Source: Methanomicrobiales archaeon (lineage in GTDB: Archaea; Halobacteriota; Methanomicrobia; Methanomicrobiales; JACTUA01). Taken from it: 64,000 nt of DNA. Of the stretch, positions 1-9,076 are shown one piece after another (positions within the stretch are counted from its first letter, which is position 1; every line of letters starts with the position of its first letter). Where the stretch lies: contig JASEFH010000005.1 of NCBI GenBank assembly GCA_030019205.1, positions 1-64,000 on the forward strand, given 5' to 3'. The notes beneath the pieces were generated by a model, which saw nothing but the letters and a program-made list of their open reading frames with translations, did not search any database and was not told where the DNA came from. A program made the position numbers and the translations under genes.

Positions 1-2
1 CG

Positions 3-584
3 GACCTGGAGACGGTACGCTCGATTGCCACGACCTCGGATGGTGGATACATCGTCGGAGGATTAACCTTTGAACAAGGGGCACAATATCCAGCCCAAGG
101 AAGGATATTGGTTGTAAAGATGGATGCCAACGCGACCGTCGTCTGGGACGTTTTTCTGGCCGAAACGAACAGTTCCCTGCTCGACATGCATGAACAACCA
201 GATCGCGGGTATACAATCCTCTATGCAGTGGAGGATTCGGGAAAGAATGCGAACAACTCTTGGAAGATCGTCGAAGTCCTGATCAGCCACGAGGGAGCTA
301 TCGAGGAGGAGAGGATCGTTCCCTTAACAGAATATCCAAAACATGCATCCGATCAGGGATTTATTCTGATCAGCTTTTCACCCATTCAGTCTCAGGGATT
401 CTTCTCCATGAACAGAACGAATCTGGATCTGGCGGTAAGAAAAGTAGACAGTTCCGGGGATGCGCAGTGGAATACTACGATTCCTTGGGTCTCCACTCCG
501 AGCCGGACGTCGAATGTTATCCATGAAGTCCTGCAGACGGATGATGGAGGTTATGCCCTCCTTGGGGGAAGATACTTCTATTAA
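3..584 (+). CDS. Surface-protein fragment with DGGY repeats, 5' end outside window
   Basis: The frame is open from the left edge, so the start lies outside the window. The translation carries at least two copies of a T(S/D)DGGY-(I/A)-(V/L)-x-GG motif, near the window start and at the very end, about 170 residues apart. Such motifs mark beta-propeller-like repeats of secreted methanogen surface proteins. The protein stops straight after a GGRYFY segment, where repeat proteins of this type normally continue, so the 3' end is probably truncated. The IS5-type relic starting about 150 bases downstream fits decay by insertion. No catalytic residues are visible; a structural or adhesive role is inferred. 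Confidence 0.6.
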   Translation, partial: DLETVRSIATTSDGGYIVGGLTFEQGAQYPAQGRILVVKMDANATVVWDVFLAETNSSLLDMHEQPDRGYTILYAVEDSGKNANNSWKIVEVLISHEGAIEEERIVPLTEYPKHASDQGFILISFSPIQSQGFFSMNRTNLDLAVRKVDSSGDAQWNTTIPWVSTPSRTSNVIHEVLQTDDGGYALLGGRYFY

Positions 585-736
585 GGCTATCCAACGATTC
601 GCTGACTATTCCAATATTAATGAAGTTCTATCGAGTGATGGAAGGGCAATAGGTCCTATCGGGGTGCGATCGTCGTTTTTTGGAAAACGAGGACATCCCA
701 AAAGTATGAGACCCTGGCGAACCCTAAGCCCGGGGC

Positions 737-1521
737 ATGACATTTCAGGAAATCAACGACGATCTCTGGGAAATTCTCCGGAAGCATCTGCCTCCCCGGA
801 AACCGCACACCGGCCGGTCCCCGACGCGACCCTCGGCAGATCCTCAACGGCATCTTCTACGTCCTGACCATCGGGTGCACCTGGAGCGATACTCCCACCA
901 AATGCGGTAAAAAATCAACCATCCACCGGTACCACCTCGAGCTCTGCAGACGGGGAGCGTATCAGGCGATCTGGATCTCCTCCAGTCCGGCTAGGACCCC
1001 CAGAAGCCCGACCTTTCCCACTGCATCACCGATACCAAGGATATCTCCGCGAAAAGGGGGAGATATCGGGTATGATGGCTATAAGAAGGTGAATGGGAAC
1101 AAGCTGAGCGCCCTGGTCGATCAGAACGGTCGCCCCGTAGCCTGCACGGTTGCTCCGGCGAACATCCTCGATTCTCTCCTCTACAAGTCAACGGTGGGAG
1201 CATTCGAGATTCCCGAAAGATCTGAAAAACCGGGGATCATCACCGCGGATGCGTCCTACGACACGCATGCCATCCGCCAGTATAACCGGAACCGTGGGAT
1301 TAAGAGCAATATCCCGATCAATCCGATAAAGCGGAAATATCCCAAGAGAGACAGACCGATTCAGTATGATAAGAATCTCTATAAAAGCCGAGGCGCTATC
1401 AAGCGGGTCTTCAGCTGGATCGAGGCCTTCAAGAAGATCGTTCCCTGAACGGTATGAACATTCATTCCTGGGGCTAATATACCTGGCTTGTGCCCTCCCG
1501 ATCTGGAGAGTTTTGGAATGA
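737..1521 (+). pseudogene. IS5-family transposase relic, several frameshifts
   Basis: Translated segments in different frames join into one IS5-type transposase. The N-terminus reads MTFQEINDDLWEILRKHLPP from 737. A frame change near 830 leads into ILNGIFYVLTIGCTWSDTP and then IHRYHLELCRRGAYQAIW. The DDE core is intact only from about 1062 to 1448: DIGYDGYKK, then ADASYDTHAIRQYN, then RVFSWIEAFKK with the presumed catalytic Glu. A last frameshift at 1450 leads to ERYEHSFLGLIYLACA, with a natural-looking end at 1521. No single frame gives an active enzyme. I could not identify terminal inverted repeats or a target duplication with confidence. Confidence 0.85.
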
Positions 1522-1829
1522 CCTCGTTCAAAAAAACGTTAATGGAAACTGGTTGGATGTCGTCAACGTACCTTCCGTGGATGCAGGGTTCCGGCTGCAG
1601 CCCAACGAGATGTTCCTGCGGGTGCGTGCCTGGGACACCGCCGGGGGAGACGGGGATTATGCGATCGACCGCGGCACGGACTACGCTTTAAAAATATGGT
1701 ACCAACGGCACGATCACGCCCGGGAAATACCGTATCCTGGTCTACGGCCCCCGGGACGACCAGAAGAACTATCCGGTACATTGGTTCACCCTGGTGAAGG
1801 GGAATGAGACAGTACCGGCATCGTACTCC
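1522..1829 (+). pseudogene. Fragment of an archaeal surface/secreted protein, frameshifted
   Basis: One frame reads EFWNDLVQKNVNGNWLDVVN and then a RVRAWDTAGGDGDYAIDRGT segment up to about 1700. A second frame resumes at 1704 as NGTITPGKYRILVYGPRDDQ and KNYPVHWFTLVKGNETVPA. Together they resemble the beta-sandwich region of methanogen S-layer-like or secreted proteins (GKYRILVYGP, VKGNETVPA). There is no convincing start codon, and the fragment abuts the transposase relic. It may be the right half of a gene interrupted by the insertion sequence, although it is not clearly the same protein as the DGGY-repeat fragment on the left. Family assignment is tentative. Confidence 0.45.
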
Positions 1830-1855
1830 GAACAGCTGCACCGGTGCAGCTGTTC
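1830..1855. repeat. Perfect 26-bp palindrome, no spacer
   Basis: The left arm GAACAGCTGCACC is followed directly by its exact reverse complement. It lies at the 3' end of the decayed surface-protein fragment. It could be a bidirectional hairpin, a protein-binding operator or a boundary left by a mobile element. There is no U-tract immediately after it, so it is not a typical archaeal terminator. Confidence 0.8.
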
Positions 1856-2066
1856 TGGTTGCTTGCCGCTTCCCGGACTCTCATGCGGCCTGGTTCCCCC
1901 GAGAAGAGCCTTCTGTGATTGTGAGTGAGGTTACCCAAAAAAAGTCCTGACGGAAGAGCTCCCCTTCCGTTCAGCACTATGCATGTGCTTCTGGATACGT
2001 CCAGAAAATCCCTATCGGATATAACTACGAAATGGAATCCGGGAGGGTTTGCAGGCTCCCATCCAC

Positions 2067-3008
2067 TCAGACGGGCTCCCCTTCCATCTCCACCATCAGC
2101 TCGGCAAGCGTCGCCTTCCGCTCGGCGTAGGCGTTGTGCTGGTGGATGCTCTCCTCGTTCGTCTGCTTGATCGTGATCACCGCATCCGCCGGGAGATCCT
2201 TGAACTCCATCAGGACCATTCTCGCCATCTCCCGCACGCAGTCCTCGACGAACCGTGGATTCTTGTGCGCTTCGAGCACCACGTAGCTCTCGTCCCCGCG
2301 CTTGAGCAGCTCGAAGATCCGCGCGCTCATCGAGTCTTTCAGGATGCGGATGATCTTCTCCAGCCCCACGTGCTGATCGTCGTCGGTCTCGATGCAGAGG
2401 AAACCCCGCCCCCGCTGGTTGTGGGTCGCCATGGGCACCTCCTCGAAGAACCTCTCCATCTTCTCCGCGGGGATGTCGAGATCCTGCATCACCTGCATCG
2501 CACGGTCCTTCATGATGTTCTGCGCACAGGGGCAGGCAGTCATCCCCGTCACCTCGGCGCCGATGAACTTGCGGACGATCGGCTCGTCGGCGGTCCGCTT
2601 CGCCACCGCGCCCGCATGGACGTTGACGACCTCGTGGCAGCTGGTCTGACTTACGGGCGTCTCGCGCTTGACCATGAACTGGCTCTTCATCAGCACTTCC
2701 GTACGATCCGCGTACTCGTGCCGATCCAGGAGCCTGCGGGCAACAAAACTGCAGAGCTCCTCTATCTCCTTGACCTCCCCCTCGATCGCCTGCTGGAGCA
2801 CTTCGTCGATCACCTCGAAGTTGCGGGACAGGTTGGCGCCCTTCAGGCTCGCGGGCAGATCCACGAAGACATCGAAGTTGGAGATGAAGATGACCGGCCG
2901 TTTCCCGGGTCGGGCCACTTCCACCAGTTTATTGACGTTCTTCACTCCAACGCGCGTCAGGTTTATCCGGATATCGGGACAGGTCGACTGTACATCGGGT
3001 AATTCCAT
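2067..3008 (-). CDS. mptA: GTP cyclohydrolase MptA (FolE2/GTP cyclohydrolase IV family)
   Basis: The 313-residue protein matches archaeal MptA over its full length. This is the Fe(II)-dependent GTP cyclohydrolase that makes 7,8-dihydroneopterin 2',3'-cyclic phosphate, the first step to the pterin of tetrahydromethanopterin. Visible signatures include RVGVKNVNKLVEVARPGKRP near residue 20, the VSQTSCHEVVNVHAGAVAKR region with the conserved Cys-His, and GMTACPCAQNIMKD with two more cysteines. The start is an ATG at 3008. It is divergent from ilvC across about 120 bp with an AT-rich promoter core, which may serve both directions. Cytosolic. Confidence 0.93.
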   Translation of the reverse strand: MELPDVQSTCPDIRINLTRVGVKNVNKLVEVARPGKRPVIFISNFDVFVDLPASLKGANLSRNFEVIDEVLQQAIEGEVKEIEELCSFVARRLLDRHEYADRTEVLMKSQFMVKRETPVSQTSCHEVVNVHAGAVAKRTADEPIVRKFIGAEVTGMTACPCAQNIMKDRAMQVMQDLDIPAEKMERFFEEVPMATHNQRGRGFLCIETDDDQHVGLEKIIRILKDSMSARIFELLKRGDESYVVLEAHKNPRFVEDCVREMARMVLMEFKDLPADAVITIKQTNEESIHQHNAYAERKATLAELMVEMEGEPV

Positions 3009-3084
3009 CGTATAACTCCATTGCCAGGGGATCTCTACCGGCTGACCCCTCTGCCTGGGAAAATAACACGATCAAATCTTTTAG

Positions 3085-3102
3085 TAATATATAATATTTA
3101 TT
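3085..3102 (+). promoter_or_regulatory. AT-rich TATA region between mptA and ilvC
   Basis: The sequence TAATATATAATATTTAT stands out in GC-rich surroundings. Its centre is about 32 nt upstream of the ilvC ATG, as expected for an archaeal TATA box driving a transcript with a very short leader. The reverse strand is equally TATA-like and could serve mptA with a leader of roughly 60-70 nt. Confidence 0.65.
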
Positions 3103-3126
3103 TCCCTTCCGGCCCATATCTCATGC

Positions 3127-4125
3127 ATGGACAATGCAATCAAGAGATACTACGAGGAAGATGCGGATCTCTCCTACCTCGAAGGGAAGAGGATAGCCGT
3201 TATCGGATACGGTTCGCAGGGAAGAGGACAGGCGCTGAACCTGCGGGACAGCGGCCTCGACGTGATCATCGGGCTCCGCCAGGGGAAGAGCTGGAGGACG
3301 GCGATCGAGGATGGTCTGGATGTCTTTACGGTGAAGGAGGCGGCGAAACAGGCCGACATGATCCAGATCCTCCTCCCCGACGAGTCGCAGGGAGCCGTAT
3401 ACAGAGCGGAGATTGCTCCGTACCTGGAGGAGGGGGACGTCCTCTCGTTCTCCCACGGGTTCAACATCCACTACGGGCAGATCGTGCCCCCCGATAACGT
3501 GGACGTGACCATGATCGCGCCCAAGGGGCCCGGCAGGATGGTCCGCCGCCAGTACGAGGAGGGGAAGGGCGTCCCCGCGCTCATCGCCGTCCACCAGGAC
3601 TTCAGCGGCAGGGCCAAGGAGATCGCGCTCGCCTACGCCCGGGGGATCGGGGCCACGCGGGCGGTCGTGCTCGAGACCACCTTCCGCGAGGAGACCGAGA
3701 CCGATCTCTTCGGCGAGCAGGCGGTCCTCTGCGGGGGGACGACCGCACTCATCAAGGCGGGCTTCGAGACGCTGGTGGACGCCGGCTATGCCCCGGAGAT
3801 GGCCTACCTGGAGGTCCTGCACGAGCTGAAGCTGATCGTGGACCTCATCTACGAGGGCGGGATATCCCACATGCGCTCGTCCATCAGCAACACCGCCCAG
3901 TACGGCGACCTCACGCGGGGCCCACGGGTGATCGGAGCGGAGGTCTACCTGGCGATGCAGGAGATCCTGGAGGAGATCCAGAGCGGGGAGTTCGCCAAGG
4001 AGTGGATCCTGGAGAACCAGGTGAACCGTCCGGTCTTCAACGCCCTCACGGCGAGGGACGAGGAGCACCTGATCGAGCAGGTGGGAAGAGAGATCCGCGC
4101 CTTGATGCCGCAGTTCAAAAAATAG
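3127..4125 (+). CDS. ilvC: Ketol-acid reductoisomerase (class I)
   Basis: A 332-residue short-form (class I) enzyme that converts acetolactate or acetohydroxybutyrate into dihydroxy acids in valine/isoleucine synthesis. The N-terminal Rossmann fold shows [20 protein letters not shown] near residue 25. The MIAPKGPG motif and the metal-binding [16 protein letters not shown] near residue 190 are intact. The C-terminal knotted domain contains [14 protein letters not shown]. The gene stands alone: no ilvB, ilvN or ilvD is visible nearby. Its ATG lies about 30 nt from a strong TATA element. A short T-run at 4144-4148 may help termination. Confidence 0.97.
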   Translation: MDNAIKRYYEEDADLSYLEGKRIAVIGYGSQGRGQALNLRDSGLDVIIGLRQGKSWRTAIEDGLDVFTVKEAAKQADMIQILLPDESQGAVYRAEIAPYLEEGDVLSFSHGFNIHYGQIVPPDNVDVTMIAPKGPGRMVRRQYEEGKGVPALIAVHQDFSGRAKEIALAYARGIGATRAVVLETTFREETETDLFGEQAVLCGGTTALIKAGFETLVDAGYAPEMAYLEVLHELKLIVDLIYEGGISHMRSSISNTAQYGDLTRGPRVIGAEVYLAMQEILEEIQSGEFAKEWILENQVNRPVFNALTARDEEHLIEQVGREIRALMPQFKK

Positions 4126-5168
4126 CCCTCCGATGAGCCTCTCCTTTTTAAAACCATTCCTCAACACCGCCTCCCGATCCCTTTCGACCGGGGGTACAGC
4201 CGCCAGCGGTGCTCTCTGTGCTACCATGGATCCGGTCCGCACCCGCGGCCTCGGCCCGGTGAAAGCTCTCATGCGGGCGACAGGGGGGGATCGGGCATAC
4301 TTGCTGCCGTTCTCGCGGTAACCTGTCATCTTTTGCAACCCGGATCCTCTCGTGTTCTGCGAATCATTCGCACATCTCTCGGTCCGGTTGCACCGGACCG
4401 GGGGCCCATACCATTCGGGGGGGGCGAGGTGCAGGAGGTGAGTGGGTTCCACGCACCCCCGTACGATGGAAGGCCTGTTCCGGATCGCGGATAAGACTCT
4501 CCTCGCCGCCGGGGAACCAGGAAAGTTCGACCCGAGCAGGGGTGACAATCCGAACTCCCGCTGCCCCCTGGACAGGCCCTATCCTCCTGAAGAGGGGGAG
4601 GAGGGGCGGATGCTTTTCCTCCGGTCCCTGCGATCCCGAGTAGGGCGGCGTGACACGGATGCATCGCTCCCCTGCCCCCTCGATCAAGGTCCATCGCACC
4701 AGGGATCCCCTCCGAATCTCCGCCCGGCAGTCCGATACATCCAATTCTGTTGGGTGCACCGGACTCCCCCTGCGACTCCGAAGCAACGTTCCGGGTCTTC
4801 TACAGGATCCCAATCGAGTCCTGTCGCTACTCTCCCCCCATTGAAAGAGGGGGGAAGGGGAGGGGAGAGGTTCCCCCGCGCCCCCACCCCGCCAGTCCGG
4901 ATAGCCTCGGAGGGGGAAAAGATCCCGGGGAGGGAGGGCAGAACATCTCAACTCGCCGCCTCTTATCACCATTCCCGTGCGGATCGCATGATGGATGGCA
5001 GGCAGGGAAAGAACTTCCTCCGTCTCCCGGAGTCGCAGGATGGCAACGATGCCATTACGGCCCCAATGTCCCCGCACGGCACTCCAGCACCATACCTCCT
5101 TCCCGCCTGCCGGCTCGCAGGGCGGACAGGGGGCAAAGCATATATCCTCCTTCTCGGGATCTTCGGCC
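4126..5168. other. Gene-free GC-rich stretch with C/G-run dyads
   Basis: About 1 kb without a gene I can support. Long open frames exist on both strands, but their translations (rich in Arg, Pro, Ser and Gly) match nothing and lack start signals. A short T-rich run at 4144-4148 could terminate ilvC. A C-run/G-run dyad at about 4832-4855 resembles the flanks of the hairpin repeat found at 8.5 and 34.8 kb. A TATA-like AAGCATATATCC at about 5137-5148 serves the next gene. Confidence 0.5.
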
Positions 5169-5651
5169 ATGCCGATATGCTACATCTACCACTCGCGGGA
5201 CGGCCACACACGGGGCGTCGCCGAGCGCTGCGCCTCCGAACTCGGGGGCGAGCGGATCGAGGTGCGGGACAAGAGCGGCTACAACGCCGTCACGGTATAC
5301 CTGATCGGAGCGTTCCGCGCCCGGCTGGGTCGAAGGGATCCCATTGAGCCGAAGGCAATCGACGTCTCCGCCTGCGACACCCTGGTCGTGGGATCCCCCG
5401 TGTGGGCGGGGAAACCCACCCCCGCCATGAACTCCGCCCTGGACGCCCTGACCGGGGCGAGGGGAAAGAAAGGGATCGTCTACGTCACCTGCGGGGGCTC
5501 ACCGGGGGTCAGCATGGAGCTCCTGAAGCGGGGTCTTGCCGCCCGCGGGGTGCAGGTGAAGAAGGGGGAGATCTTCACGCACCGGGACCTGCCGGAGGGC
5601 GAGAAGATCCAGCGATTCGTGGAGACGGTGCGGCGGGTCAGTAGCGCATAG
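5169..5651 (+). CDS. Flavodoxin-like protein
   Basis: A 160-residue flavodoxin fold. The N-terminal strand [20 protein letters not shown] is the phosphate-binding loop region (T/S-rich in classical flavodoxins). It is followed by [19 protein letters not shown], the typical isoalloxazine-side loop, and YVTCGGSPG near residue 105. The start at 5169 sits about 25-30 nt downstream of a TATA-like element, consistent with a leaderless transcript. The frame is open further upstream, but that part has no flavodoxin character. It is convergent with purL, overlapping it by 14 bp. A role in electron transfer or as a quinone/flavin reductase is inferred; the partner is unknown. Confidence 0.8.
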   Translation: MPICYIYHSRDGHTRGVAERCASELGGERIEVRDKSGYNAVTVYLIGAFRARLGRRDPIEPKAIDVSACDTLVVGSPVWAGKPTPAMNSALDALTGARGKKGIVYVTCGGSPGVSMELLKRGLAARGVQVKKGEIFTHRDLPEGEKIQRFVETVRRVSSA

Positions 5652-7710
5652 TGCGGGTGGTGGCGGAGAGCGCCGCCTCGATCTCCCCCTCCTCGAGGAC
5701 GAGGCGCTGGGATCCGCAGCGGATCCGCAGCGCGTCCCCGCCGGTGGTGCCGATCGCCCGGTACCCGACGTTGCAGAGGGGCACCCCGTCCCGCAGCGCC
5801 ACCAGGAACCGTCCGTAGGACTCCGAGAAGAGCTCGTCCAGCATGTCGCCCCGGAGGGCGATCTCGGAGCGGGGGGCGAGCCTGGCGAGGGCCGCCAGCA
5901 GCCCGCCCCGCGAGATGTCGGTCGCCGCCTCGATGCTGCCCGCCTGCACGAGATCCCGCACCGCCGCGACCGTCCGCGGATCCGCCAGCGGCGGGGCCTC
6001 GCCCCCGCAGCCGCTCACGGCGTCGAGCACGGACCCGCCGAACGCCGCCGCGCCCTCGCCGATGACCGCGAGGGTGCACCCGTCCCTCGGGCGGCCCGCC
6101 CTCCGCACCTCGCCCCGTCCCGCCATCCCGAGGGAGGGGGTGGGTTTCACCTGGGTCCCGAACTCGTCGCTCTCGTTGTAGAGCGAGACGTTGCCCCCCA
6201 CGACGGGTATGCCCAGGCGTCTCGCCATGTCCCCGAGCCCGCGCACGCACTCCTCCATCTGCCAGTAGACCTCGGGGTGGATGGGGCTGGCGAAGTTCAG
6301 GCAGTTCACCAGACAGAGGGGCTCGGCGCCCAGGCAGGCGAGGTTCGCCGCGTTCTCGACGACCGCGTTCCCCGTCCCCTCGTACGGCCGCAGGTAGATG
6401 TGCCGCGGATTGCAGCCGCAGGAGAGGACGAGCGCCCGGTCCTCCAGGCGGAGCACGGCGGCGTCCCCCTCGAGCGAGACCGACCGCAGCTGCACGTGGC
6501 GGTCGTACTGCTCGAAGACCCAGTCCTTCCCGGCAACATCCGGATGGGAGAGCACCGCCAGGGCCAGATCCTTTATATCCGCACCGGGCCTCGAAAACGG
6601 CCTCTCCGCAGTGTAGGCCCGCTTCTCCCAGAAGCAGAGGGGCGCCCCGCCGGTCAGGAGCGCGATGGGGACGTCGCAGACGATCTCCCCCTTGAACTGG
6701 ACGATGTAGCGCGGCTCGGGGATCACCTCGCCGATGTCGCTCCAGCAGAGATCGTACTTCTCGGCGATGGCACCTATCCGGGGCACGTCCCCGGGGGCGA
6801 CCTCGAAGAGCATCCGCTCCTGGGATTCCGCGAGCATGATCTCGACGGCATTCATCCCCTCCTCCCGCAGGTGCACCCTGTCTGCCGTGATGATGCCGCC
6901 GAGCGTGCTGCACATCTCGCTGCTGGCGCCGGCGAGGCCGGCGGCTCCCAGGTCTTTGCAGGAGAGCACCGCCCCGCTCTCCACCATCTCCAGGGTCGCG
7001 TCGATGATCAGCTTCTCGGTGTAGGGATCGCCGATCTGCACGCTGGGGCGGTCCAGCGCCTCCGCGGAGACCCCAAGGTCCCGCGAGGCGAAGGACGCCC
7101 CGCCGAGACCGTCCCTGCCGGTGGCCGACCCGACCAGCACCAGGCGGCTCCCCGGACGCTTCGCCCGCGCCGTGACGTAGCGCTTCGGGTGCACCACGCC
7201 CACGCAGACCACGTTCACCAGCGGGTTCCCGCGGTAGCTCTCGTCGAAGACCACCTCCCCCCGCACCACCGGCACCCCGATGCAGTTGCCGTAGTCCCCG
7301 ATGCCGGCGACCACGTGCTCGAACAGGTAGCGGTTCTTCGCCTCGGCGAGCGGCCCGAAGTAGAGGGGGTCCATGAGGGCGATCGGCCGCCCCCCCATCG
7401 AGATCACGTCCCGCACGATGCCTCCCACCCCGGTGGCGGCACCGTGGTAGGGATCCACGTAGCTGGGGTGGTTGTGGCTCTCCATCCCGATGACGATCGC
7501 ACAGGTATCGGAGAACTGCACCACGGCGGCATCGTCCCCCGGACCCAGGATCACGTTGGGCCCCTCGGTCGGGAGCGTGCGGAGAAGGGTCTTTGTGGAG
7601 CGGTAGCTGCAGTGCTCGCTCCAGAGGTTGTCGAATGCGGCGATCTCCAGGGGAGTCGGGTCACGTTTCAGTTCGGCCCGCAGATAGGCCAGGTCCTCGG
7701 CAGACAGCAT
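5638..7710 (-). CDS. purL: Phosphoribosylformylglycinamidine synthase subunit PurL (small type)
   Basis: A 690-residue FGAM synthase II that uses ATP and PurQ-delivered ammonia to convert FGAR to FGAM in purine synthesis. It starts at an ATG at 7710. The N-terminus has [20 protein letters not shown] near residue 30, then GPGDDAAVV, and the Mg-binding ESHNHPS near residue 78 followed by [13 protein letters not shown]. The second half repeats the AIRS-like fold ([31 protein letters not shown]). The length matches the small archaeal/Bacillus type that needs separate PurS and PurQ, neither of which is here. The 3' end overlaps the convergent flavodoxin gene. Confidence 0.97.
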   Translation of the reverse strand: MLSAEDLAYLRAELKRDPTPLEIAAFDNLWSEHCSYRSTKTLLRTLPTEGPNVILGPGDDAAVVQFSDTCAIVIGMESHNHPSYVDPYHGAATGVGGIVRDVISMGGRPIALMDPLYFGPLAEAKNRYLFEHVVAGIGDYGNCIGVPVVRGEVVFDESYRGNPLVNVVCVGVVHPKRYVTARAKRPGSRLVLVGSATGRDGLGGASFASRDLGVSAEALDRPSVQIGDPYTEKLIIDATLEMVESGAVLSCKDLGAAGLAGASSEMCSTLGGIITADRVHLREEGMNAVEIMLAESQERMLFEVAPGDVPRIGAIAEKYDLCWSDIGEVIPEPRYIVQFKGEIVCDVPIALLTGGAPLCFWEKRAYTAERPFSRPGADIKDLALAVLSHPDVAGKDWVFEQYDRHVQLRSVSLEGDAAVLRLEDRALVLSCGCNPRHIYLRPYEGTGNAVVENAANLACLGAEPLCLVNCLNFASPIHPEVYWQMEECVRGLGDMARRLGIPVVGGNVSLYNESDEFGTQVKPTPSLGMAGRGEVRRAGRPRDGCTLAVIGEGAAAFGGSVLDAVSGCGGEAPPLADPRTVAAVRDLVQAGSIEAATDISRGGLLAALARLAPRSEIALRGDMLDELFSESYGRFLVALRDGVPLCNVGYRAIGTTGGDALRIRCGSQRLVLEEGEIEAALSATTRTMRY

Positions 7711-7806
7711 GTACCGTGAAATGTCTGTCCCGGGCTAGATAAGCATGTCTGCACCGGACGGGGCGGGTGCGACCTTTTTCTCATCGCCCGCCCCATATAT
7801 AAATGC

Positions 7807-8418
7807 ATGACAGACACCTACGAGGAGCTTTTGAAGAAGGCCTACGCTGGCATCACCCGCACCGACGAGCGGCACGAGCGATTCGTGATCCCGGAGCCCC
7901 GGGCGTTCGTCGAGGGCAAGACCACGGTGCTGGAGAACTTCGCAGAGATCGCGGACAAGCTGCGGCGCGAACCGGACGAGCTGATGAAGTACCTGGTGGG
8001 CGAACTCGGCACGGCCGGCAAGATCGAGGGGAGCCGGGCGGTCTTCTCGGGCAAATTCGACCAGGCGACGATCAGCGCGGTCATCCACAACTACGTCGAC
8101 GACTACGTGATCTGCTCGGAGTGCGGGCGTCCGGACACCCGCCTCGTCAAGGACGGGCGGGTGCTGGTGCTCCGCTGCGAGGCCTGCGGCGGGCACCGCC
8201 CGGTGCGGAAACGGAAGCCCCGTACGGAGGCGGTCGCGAAGAAGTTCGAAGAGGGCGCCATCCTGGACCTGGAGATCCAGTCCCTGAGCAAGCGGGGCGA
8301 CGGTGTCGTGCGCGAGGGGAAGTACACCATCTACGTCGCCAACGCCAAGCCCGGCCAGAAGGTGCAGGTGAGAATCACCAAGATCGCCGGCTCCATCATC
8401 TTCACAGAGCGCGTGTAA
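7807..8418 (+). CDS. Translation initiation factor aIF2 subunit beta with C-terminal TRAM domain
   Basis: A 203-residue protein. Residues 1-100 form the aIF2-beta core ([28 protein letters not shown]). Residues 103-127 form a zinc ribbon with Cys103, Cys106, Cys124 and Cys127. Residues 146-203 are a TRAM RNA-binding domain ([22 protein letters not shown]). aIF2 brings initiator tRNA to the small ribosomal subunit. The TRAM extension is absent from the canonical factor and adds a second RNA-binding surface. I recall it in some methanogens. A TATATAAAT stretch lies only about 5 nt upstream of the ATG, too close for a normal TATA position. The stop is followed by a run of nine A residues. Confidence 0.93.
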   Translation: MTDTYEELLKKAYAGITRTDERHERFVIPEPRAFVEGKTTVLENFAEIADKLRREPDELMKYLVGELGTAGKIEGSRAVFSGKFDQATISAVIHNYVDDYVICSECGRPDTRLVKDGRVLVLRCEACGGHRPVRKRKPRTEAVAKKFEEGAILDLEIQSLSKRGDGVVREGKYTIYVANAKPGQKVQVRITKIAGSIIFTERV

Positions 8419-8495
8419 AAAAAAAGGCTCTGGAGAAAAGCTCCCCGGCGTATTTTCCACCCATCCCGCGGATGACCCGTCGACGATCCGCATTC

Positions 8496-8612
8496 CCCCT
8501 TCCCCGAGGGGAGGGGGATCGTGCGACAGGGCCGTATCGGACCGGGAATGCCGGGCAGGATGCTCTCTGTCGCACGAAGGGGCCGGAGGAGAGAGGCCCT
8601 TCCCCGGAGATA
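8496..8612. repeat. Structured intergenic repeat, copy 1 (hairpin element)
   Basis: The core is an 11-bp inverted repeat: TCGTGCGACAG at 8519-8529 and CTGTCGCACGA at 8567-8577, enclosing about 37 nt. It is preceded by a C-run/G-run dyad and followed by GGGGCCGGAG and CCCGGAGA blocks. The same arms, order and flanking blocks occur at 34776-34885. It lies in the 317-bp gap between the convergent aIF2-beta and rpoL genes, where I see no gene. It could act as a terminator or RNA structure, or be a REP-like mobile repeat. Confidence 0.8.
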
Positions 8613-8735
8613 CACCCGAGAGCCCTGCACAGGCTCTTGATGGGAATTTCGAGCCAAAAAGAGAGTATAGCAGGGGGACCTCCTCCGCCCCGGCACGGTT
8701 TCTGCCGCTCCCCGGGCGCTATCTTTTCTATCCGA

Positions 8736-8999
8736 TCACGGCAGCTCTGCCAGGAGGTCGTCGCATTCGGCTGCGATGCGGCTGCAGGCATCGCGGATCG
8801 CGCTGACGGGATTCCGGCTGCCGCGGGTGGTCACCAGCAGCTCGGGATCGGAGAACTGGTACTCCATGCGGTAGCGTGCCACGTCCACCTCGGGATCTTT
8901 CAGGATCTCGGAGGCGAGGAGGTTCATGAAGGTGTGGCCTTCGCCGACGAAGAGGATTCGCGCCCTGTTCTCGTTCAGTTCCAGAACCTTGATCTCCAT
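8736..8999 (-). CDS. rpoL: DNA-directed RNA polymerase subunit L (Rpo11)
   Basis: An 87-residue Rpo11/RpoL, the partner of Rpo3 in the alpha-like assembly platform of archaeal RNA polymerase. The GEGHTFMNLLASEILKDPEV segment near residue 19 is the family hallmark, followed by the strand-helix pattern YRMEYQFSDPELLVTT. Length fits the family (about 85-95). The ATG at 8999 has a TATA box (GTATAAAAAGT on the minus strand, 9032-9042) about 38 nt upstream, which suggests a leader of around 12 nt. A nine-T run on this strand follows about 310 nt downstream at 8419-8427. Confidence 0.95.
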   Translation of the reverse strand: MEIKVLELNENRARILFVGEGHTFMNLLASEILKDPEVDVARYRMEYQFSDPELLVTTRGSRNPVSAIRDACSRIAAECDDLLAELP

Positions 9000-9031
9000 T
9001 GCACCTTAGCATACGTCGACGGGACGTAAAA

Positions 9032-9042
9032 AGACTTTTTAT
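9032..9042 (-). promoter_or_regulatory. TATA box of rpoL
   Basis: GTATAAAAAGT on the minus strand, about 38 nt upstream of the rpoL start and well separated from the end of the metallo-hydrolase gene. It is the clearest TATA match in this stretch. Confidence 0.6.
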
Positions 9043-9076
9043 ACCCCGGCATCCTGCACCCGCAGGAGGGGGAATC

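Noticed and set aside
2049-3002. Long plus-strand open frame opposite mptA
   Set aside because: It is a shadow of mptA: His/Leu/Asp-rich composition is the usual antisense of a GC-rich gene, and the opposite strand encodes a complete recognised enzyme.
4364-5347. Several long open frames on both strands between ilvC and the flavodoxin gene
   Set aside because: They overlap one another, are rich in Arg, Pro, Gly and Ser, lack start signals and match no family. GC-rich DNA produces such frames by chance.
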